Source of the DNA: Synergistaceae bacterium
GTDB lineage: Bacteria; Synergistota; Synergistia; Synergistales; Synergistaceae
Length of the DNA: 9,535 nt
Direction: 5' to 3'
Assembly (NCBI GenBank): GCA_028702015.1
Contig: JAQVPO010000033.1
Coordinates: 1 to 9,535, forward strand
Both the position numbers and the translations under genes were made by a program. The notes beneath the pieces were generated by a model, which was not told the origin of the DNA, did not search any database, and saw nothing but the letters and a program-made list of their open reading frames with translations. This document shows, one piece after another, positions 5,959 to 9,535 of the stretch (its first letter is position 1; each line of letters opens with the position of its first letter).

Positions 5959-7073
5959 GTTCCCTTTACGGAGGACGGGGCATCGCTGTCACCCACGGCA
6001 GGGGCAGCCGTGTTTTTGATACTGCGGGCCGGGAATATATCGATTTTTTCAACGGGCATGGGGCTTCCCTTTTCGGACACTCTGATCCTATCCTTACCGA
6101 TGCTCTCCAAAAGGCATCAAGGGCTGTCTGGACAAGCGGAGCAGGATTCGAATCACCGGTACGTGAGAAAGTGGCGGATGAACTCAGCCTGATGATCGGA
6201 GGAGGCAGGGTTTTTCTATGCAACAGCGGCACAGAAGCCATCGAAGCGGCGCTTAAGCTTTCCCTGATCCTCAGAAAGGGACGCAGCAGGATACTCGCCT
6301 GCAGAAGAGGTTTTCACGGACGATCCTGCGGAGCACTCTCCATGACTTTCAATCCTAAATACAGAGACCCCTTTATGCCGCTCATGCGAAACGTAGAACA
6401 TTTCTCCGTCAGTGATCTGGCTGAAAACATTGATGATGACACGGCAGCTGTCTTTATAGAGCCCGTACAGGGAGAGGGCGGAGTATTTCCGCTTGCAGAG
6501 GAAACAGGAAAGAAAATTTCTGACGCATGCAGGCGGACCTCTGCTATCCTTGTCTCTGATGAAATACAGAGCGGTCTTGGCAGATGCGGCGCTCCCCTCG
6601 CAAGCAGCATCACAGGATTGGACCCTGACATTATCTGCCTTGCAAAAGGTCTTGCAGGCGGACTGCCCGCAGGAGCGACTCTATGGAAAAAAGATCTCGG
6701 GGATTTCACACCGCACAGCCATGGTTCTACATACGGCGGAAACGAACTTACAGCATCAGTCTCTGCGGCAGTCCTTTCAATGGTCATGCACACGGATCTG
6801 CCATTAAAAGCCGCCGAATCAGGAATGTATTTCCGTTCACGGATATCTGAGATAGAAAGCAGCCACATCAAAGATATCCGAGGGTTGGGGCTTCTCAACG
6901 GCATTGAACTCGACATTCCCTCCCTAAGCGTCGTGAAAGCACTTCAGAAAAACGGCCTTCTCTCACTTACTGCAGGGCCTCGGACATTAAGATTCCTGCC
7001 CTCTTTTGCCGCAGAAGAAAAAGATTTTGATAATGCGGCCATGATACTTAAAAAAACACTGGAGGAATTCTAA
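5943..7073 (+). CDS. lysJ: LysW-aminoadipate semialdehyde/glutamate semialdehyde transaminase (LysJ, ArgD-related)
   Basis: A 376-residue class III aminotransferase that uses pyridoxal phosphate and a glutamate donor to convert the carrier-bound semialdehyde to LysW-lysine (or LysW-ornithine). Family features are NSGTEAIEAALKL (residues 94-106), which contacts the cofactor phosphate, D206 in SDEIQSGLGRCG, which binds the pyridine nitrogen, and K235 in CLAKGLAGGLPAG, the Schiff-base lysine. The C-terminal GPRTLRFLPSF segment matches the ArgD/LysJ substrate domain. The ATG lies within the end of lysZ, preceded by GGGGGA. Its stop codon overlaps the lysK start (TAATG). Acetylornithine aminotransferase is the alternative name by family alone. 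Confidence 0.93.
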   Translation: MSDSLSSLYGGRGIAVTHGRGSRVFDTAGREYIDFFNGHGASLFGHSDPILTDALQKASRAVWTSGAGFESPVREKVADELSLMIGGGRVFLCNSGTEAIEAALKLSLILRKGRSRILACRRGFHGRSCGALSMTFNPKYRDPFMPLMRNVEHFSVSDLAENIDDDTAAVFIEPVQGEGGVFPLAEETGKKISDACRRTSAILVSDEIQSGLGRCGAPLASSITGLDPDIICLAKGLAGGLPAGATLWKKDLGDFTPHSHGSTYGGNELTASVSAAVLSMVMHTDLPLKAAESGMYFRSRISEIESSHIKDIRGLGLLNGIELDIPSLSVVKALQKNGLLSLTAGPRTLRFLPSFAAEEKDFDNAAMILKKTLEEF

Positions 7074-8104
7074 TGGGAATTCCTGAATCAGCCAGACTTC
7101 TGGCAGACCTTGTTGCTGTTCCCAGTCCGACCAGGCATGAGGCAGATGCTGCAAGGATGATGGCAGACAGACTGCCCCGTTTCGGCTGGAGCGGAGCTCA
7201 TCTTGACGGTGCCGGCAGTGTCGTGGCATACAAAGGGACAGGGGACAGAGAGCTCGTTCTGCTTAGTCATATCGACACCGTACCAGGAGGCCCTGAAGTT
7301 GTCATTAACGATCAGGTGATCCAGGGACGCGGGAGCGTTGACGCAAAAGGCCCGTGCTGTGCAATGGCCGTAGCGGGAGGGTCAGTTTCTGTCCCTGATG
7401 ACTGGAGGATCACATTTGTTGCTGCGGTCGGAGAGGAGATCGACTCAAAGGGCGCTAGGTTCAGGATGCCGCTGCACTCTCCCGAAGCATGCGTTATAGG
7501 CGAACCGACAGGTAGCGACGGCGTTGCCATATCCTATCGCGGCAGGGTGCTCTTTGACATATGCGGCGAAGATGACGGAGCTCACCGTTCAGGGAGCCCG
7601 GGTCCCCTGACTGAAACGGTAATGGCCGCATCCTCAATAATAGACATTACCAAAAACATGGGAAAGGGCTATTCTGTTGCGATAATGGAAATGGAAGGTC
7701 ACGAGGCTGGCAAAAGAAGCGCAAATATAACTATGGATCTTAGAATGCCGATTGGTGCAGATCAGTATGAGCTTGAACTTATGATCAGCGAGACCGCTTC
7801 GGCCTTTGGAGTCAGATCAGAGATTATCGAGTATGTGCCTCCATATGGGGTCCACAAATCGGACCCTGTGATAAGGGCTTTCAGGAATGCGATACGGGAC
7901 AGCGGAGGAACTCCGAGAATACTGGCAAAACAGGGAACATGCGACTTCAACGTGCTTTCCCCGTGGGGATGCCATATAGGCGCATACGGGCCAGGCAATT
8001 CGATCTATGACCATAGTTCCAATGAACAGATCCCCGTATCTGAGTACCTGAAGGGAATCGAAGTCCTTAAACTCGCCCTTCCGAGGATAATGTCCTCCAT
8101 ATGA
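7073..8104 (+). CDS. lysK: LysW-lysine/LysW-ornithine hydrolase (LysK, M20 metallopeptidase)
   Basis: A 343-residue zinc-dependent M20-family deacylase that cleaves the isopeptide bond, releasing lysine or ornithine and free LysW for the next round. Metal-site residues are visible: H66 and D68 in SHIDTVPG, D90 in GRGSVDAKG, the catalytic E121/E122 pair in VGEEID, E144 in IGEPTG, and H314 in YDHSSNEQ. The length is near that of Thermus-type LysK and shorter than ArgE. The start overlaps the lysJ stop, and GGAGG lies 10 bases upstream. It is the last gene of the plus-strand cluster. Downstream there is no simple T-tailed terminator, only the inverted-repeat element that fills the gap before the convergent transaldolase gene. 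Confidence 0.93.
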   Translation: MGIPESARLLADLVAVPSPTRHEADAARMMADRLPRFGWSGAHLDGAGSVVAYKGTGDRELVLLSHIDTVPGGPEVVINDQVIQGRGSVDAKGPCCAMAVAGGSVSVPDDWRITFVAAVGEEIDSKGARFRMPLHSPEACVIGEPTGSDGVAISYRGRVLFDICGEDDGAHRSGSPGPLTETVMAASSIIDITKNMGKGYSVAIMEMEGHEAGKRSANITMDLRMPIGADQYELELMISETASAFGVRSEIIEYVPPYGVHKSDPVIRAFRNAIRDSGGTPRILAKQGTCDFNVLSPWGCHIGAYGPGNSIYDHSSNEQIPVSEYLKGIEVLKLALPRIMSSI

Positions 8105-8126
8105 CAGAGCCGGACAATGGCAGAAT

Positions 8127-8144
8127 GCGACAAAAGGATGTCGC
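8127..8144 (+). repeat. outer hairpin of the left arm of the inverted element
   Basis: GCGAC (8127-8131) pairs with GTCGC (8140-8144) around eight bases (AAAAGGAT). It directly abuts the first 11-bp unit of the left array. It corresponds in position to the outer hairpin of the right arm at 8533-8549, although three of its five base pairs differ there. Confidence 0.6.
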
Positions 8145-8208
8145 GTGAAGCCGTTGTGAAGCGATGGTGAAACGATTGTAAGGGCGGTCAAACTATAGTC
8201 AAACGATC
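8145..8208 (+). repeat. left 11-bp phased tandem array
   Basis: Successive units begin at 8145, 8156 and 8167 (GTGAAGCCGTT, GTGAAGCGATG, GTGAAACGATT). A 9-bp unit GTAAGGGCG follows at 8178, then GTCAAACTATA at 8187 and GTCAAACGATC at 8198. The first seven bases of each full unit are conserved and the last four vary. The period is close to one turn of the DNA helix. Confidence 0.85.
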
Positions 8209-8261
8209 GTAGAGGACAAGAACCTGACCCTTTCCGTCGTCCCCGAGTGCTTCCATCGTGA

Positions 8262-8309
8262 GAGCACTATTTTCCGTCAGGAAAACTTTTTAAATTAACC
8301 TTAGTGCTC
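8262..8309. repeat. nested hairpins inside the left half of the inverted element
   Basis: GAGCACTA (8262-8269) pairs with TAGTGCTC (8302-8309). Inside it, TTTTCC (8270-8275) pairs with GGAAAA (8280-8285) around GTCA, followed by CTTTTT, which resembles a weak terminator in the plus direction. The segment has no counterpart in the right half and so looks inserted. Confidence 0.5.
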
Positions 8310-8403
8310 GAACCATTTCGAATGCGCTTTGAGATCGGGGATCCAGCGTCTTCTGTTTAAGGTCTTGTAAACGCAGTAATAGCCTAAAACTAAAGCCACT
8401 GGA

Positions 8404-8426
8404 TTCCCGATTGATACATTCGGGAA
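8404..8426. repeat. TTCCCGA-N9-TCGGGAA palindrome
   Basis: A perfect 7-bp inverted repeat with a 9-base loop, set within GGATTCCC...GGGAAAGAC. It resembles the widespread bacterial ATTCCC-N-GGGAAT class of intergenic repeats (for example dRS3 of Neisseria) in form only; no relationship is claimed. A diverged version with CCCCGA and TCGGGG occurs in the left half. Confidence 0.6.
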
Positions 8427-8458
8427 AGACGAAAAAGGTCAGGGGCTTATGACTTAAC

Positions 8459-8532
8459 AATCGTTTGACTACTGTTTGACCACGTTTGACGATAGTTTGA
8501 CCGTTATTACAACTGCTTCACTACCGTTTCAC
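8459..8532 (-). repeat. right 11-bp phased tandem array, inverted relative to the left one
   Basis: Read on the minus strand from 8532, the units are GTGAAACGGTA, GTGAAGCAGTT, the 9-bp GTAATAACG, GTCAAACTATC, a 10-bp GTCAAACGTG, GTCAAACAGTA and GTCAAACGATT. The order (GTGAARC units, 9-bp unit, GTCAAAC units) repeats that of the left array. This array has four GTCAAAC units where the left has two. Confidence 0.85.
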
Positions 8533-8549
8533 GCCGGTGTTTTTCCGGC
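8533..8549 (-). repeat. outer hairpin of the right arm of the inverted element
   Basis: GCCGG (8533-8537) pairs with CCGGC (8545-8549) around seven bases. On the minus strand it is flanked on both sides by GTGAA(A/G)C. It lies 21 bases beyond the transaldolase stop codon and may help end that transcript, although it has no following T run on the minus strand. Confidence 0.55.
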
Positions 8550-8570
8550 AGCTTCACCACCGTAAGGAGA

Positions 8571-9227
8571 TTATTTCTTAGCTCCCAGATACTTCTCCCA
8601 GTCCTTGTTGAACTGGTCTATGCCTTTTGCTGTGAGCGGATGGTCAAACATCATCCTGAGAACTTTAAATGGAACTGTGGCAAAATGTGCCCCTGCCTTT
8701 GCTGATTCAAAGACATGGGCAGGATGGCGAAGACTGGCCGCAATTATTTTTGTATCGATCTCAAAAATATCGAATATCTCTGCAATATCCCTCACAAGCT
8801 TTATCCCGTCTTCTCCTATGTCATCCAGGCGTCCGACAAACGGGCTTACATAAGTTGCTCCTGCCGCAGCCGCCAGAATAGCCTGATTTGCTGAAAAAAT
8901 AAGCGTGACGTTGGTTTTGATGCCTTCTTTTGATAGCTCTTTTACAGCTCCCAGCCCGTCCGGACATAAGGGGATCTTCACTACCACGTTAGGATCTATC
9001 TTGGCAATTACCCTAGCCTCTTCTATCAGTTTGTCTTTTTCAAGCGATACTGCTTCCGCGCTCACAGGTCCCTTAACAGTCTCTGCTATTTCACGTACAC
9101 GAGTATGAAAATCAACGCCCCCTTCCTTTGAGACTAATGTCGGGTTGGTCGTTGCACCAGAAATGATTCCCCACGAACAGGCCGTTCTGACTTCATCGAT
9201 ATTTGCGGTGTCGATAAAAAACTTCAT
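8571..9227 (-). CDS. tal: small transaldolase/fructose-6-phosphate aldolase family protein (TalC-like)
   Basis: A 218-residue class I aldolase-fold protein. It begins [14 protein letters not shown], has [12 protein letters not shown] (residues 26-37) and carries the Schiff-base lysine K84 in [34 protein letters not shown] and [13 protein letters not shown] follow, as in the short transaldolases of many bacteria. It would transfer a dihydroxyacetone unit between sugar phosphates in the non-oxidative pentose phosphate pathway; some relatives are fructose-6-phosphate aldolases instead, and the sequence alone does not separate them with certainty. An ATG three codons earlier (9236) is possible, but the inner one fits the family start and has AAAGG at better spacing. 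It converges on lysK. Confidence 0.92.
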   Translation of the reverse strand: MKFFIDTANIDEVRTACSWGIISGATTNPTLVSKEGGVDFHTRVREIAETVKGPVSAEAVSLEKDKLIEEARVIAKIDPNVVVKIPLCPDGLGAVKELSKEGIKTNVTLIFSANQAILAAAAGATYVSPFVGRLDDIGEDGIKLVRDIAEIFDIFEIDTKIIAASLRHPAHVFESAKAGAHFATVPFKVLRMMFDHPLTAKGIDQFNKDWEKYLGAKK

Positions 9228-9295
9228 CCTTTTCATCCTTTCTTATCTTTTCATCACATTTTTATATTTAACAAAATTTTCTTACTAAGAATTTT

Positions 9296-9325
9296 ATCCT
9301 ATTTTTAATTTTTGGAGAAATACAA
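9296..9325 (-). promoter_or_regulatory. candidate promoter for the transaldolase gene
   Basis: On the minus strand TTGTAT (9320-9325) is followed after 18 bases by TAGGAT (9296-9301). The region is AT-rich and directly follows the terminator hairpin, which fits separate transcription of the transaldolase. The match is modest. Confidence 0.25.
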
Positions 9326-9327
9326 GA

Positions 9328-9357
9328 GGGCCCCTGTTCACTTATCTCCGGGGGCCC
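9328..9357 (-). terminator. GC-rich terminator hairpin after the carboxyltransferase gene
   Basis: GGGCCCC (9328-9334) pairs with GGGGCCC (9351-9357) around a 16-base loop, with one further A-T pair outside. On the minus strand it starts 38 bases after the carboxyltransferase stop codon and is followed by a moderately T-rich stretch. It separates that gene from the transaldolase gene. Confidence 0.7.
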
Positions 9358-9395
9358 TTCGTTTATCATCTTATATTTTGGTCAGGCATGAACTG

Positions 9396-9535
9396 CTAAA
9401 CTGCGTATGCTTCAGGCGCTGCCTGTTCTTCCAGACCTATATCGACACAGTTTTCTCTTACATATTTCTGAGGCAGGAAATCCTTGGCAACCTGCGGGAA
9501 GAGAACATAACTGAGCACGTCCTCGGGCTGTGTGA
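9396..9535 (-). CDS. pyruvate/oxaloacetate carboxyltransferase, C-terminal end only
   Basis: The last 45 codons of a gene entering from the right edge. The segment PEDVLSYVLFPQVAKDFL is typical of the C-terminal helical part of the carboxyltransferase chain in oxaloacetate decarboxylase alpha, pyruvate carboxylase subunit B and transcarboxylase 5S. These proteins move carboxyl groups between oxaloacetate or pyruvate and biotin. Only about 26 residues follow this motif before the stop, ending EEQAAPEAYAV. The usual linker and biotinyl domain are therefore absent, and the biotin carrier should be a separate protein. Which of the three complexes it belongs to cannot be told from this fragment. 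Confidence 0.72.
   Translation of the reverse strand, partial: TQPEDVLSYVLFPQVAKDFLPQKYVRENCVDIGLEEQAAPEAYAV

Larger units (their letters stand above)
8127..8549. repeat. large imperfect inverted-repeat element filling the lysK-tal convergent gap
   Basis: The 466-base gap between the two convergent genes holds no supportable gene. Almost all of it is two inverted halves. From outside inward each half has a short hairpin, an array of 11-bp GTGAA(A/G)C units, a 9-bp unit, an array of GTCAAAC units, and a stretch containing CCTGACC (8223-8229, reverse-complemented at 8437-8443). Then comes a TTCCCGA/TCGGGAA-type palindrome (8404-8410 with 8420-8426; the diverged left version is 8241-8246 with 8335-8340). 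The left half has about 75 extra bases containing nested hairpins. It could be a MITE-like or REP-like mobile repeat, or a structured barrier between convergent transcripts. No transposase or clear target-site duplication was seen. Confidence 0.8.

Noticed and set aside
6314..6916. A 200-codon open frame on the minus strand within lysJ.
   Set aside because: It lies wholly opposite a well-supported aminotransferase gene, is rich in Ser, Pro and Arg as antisense shadows are, and shows no recognisable domain.
8145..8532. CRISPR array.
   Set aside because: The units are 11 bp with only four variable bases, there are no spacers of 25 to 40 bases, the two arrays are inverted to each other, and no cas genes are nearby.
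8105..8570. A gene or transposase remnant in the lysK-tal gap.
   Set aside because: Open frames there are short, interrupted by the repeats, and show no domain or ribosome site.

Overview
The window looks like chromosomal DNA of an anaerobic, amino-acid-fermenting bacterium, most likely a member of the Synergistota. This placement is an inference. It rests on the combination of a two-subunit iron-sulfur L-serine dehydratase, a ferredoxin-type [FeFe] hydrogenase, a carboxyltransferase of the pyruvate/oxaloacetate type and a bacterial LysW carrier-protein operon. No rRNA or other phylogenetic marker is present.

Layout from left to right. (1) Positions 1-819, minus strand: the start of sdaAA and all of sdaAB, overlapping by four bases. 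(2) Positions 1022-2455, plus strand: a monomeric [FeFe] hydrogenase of the group B type, divergent from the serine dehydratase and ended by a perfect 24-bp hairpin terminator. (3) Positions 2456-2847: an AT-rich intergenic stretch with that terminator and candidate promoters. (4) Positions 2848-8104, plus strand: lysW-lysX-[terminator]-lysY-lysZ-lysJ-lysK, a complete set of genes for the carrier-protein-bound half of lysine or ornithine synthesis. LysW is only 55 residues. (5) Positions 8105-8570: a gene-free convergent junction filled by a remarkable inverted-repeat element built from 11-bp phased units. (6) Positions 8571-9227, minus strand: a small transaldolase/fructose-6-phosphate aldolase-family protein. 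(7) Positions 9396-9535, minus strand: the C-terminus of a pyruvate/oxaloacetate carboxyltransferase.

How the genes work together. LysX joins the amino group of alpha-aminoadipate (or glutamate) to the C-terminal glutamate of LysW. LysZ phosphorylates the side-chain carboxylate, LysY reduces it to the semialdehyde, LysJ transaminates it, and LysK releases lysine (or ornithine) and free LysW. No gene for making alpha-aminoadipate is in the window, so the final product cannot be decided from this sequence. Serine dehydratase makes pyruvate from serine, and the hydrogenase can dispose of the electrons released when pyruvate is oxidised; the carboxyltransferase would also act at the pyruvate node.

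The observations most worth following are the 11-bp phased inverted arrays at 8127-8549, and the small ORF plus intrinsic terminator lying inside the lys operon between lysX and lysY.
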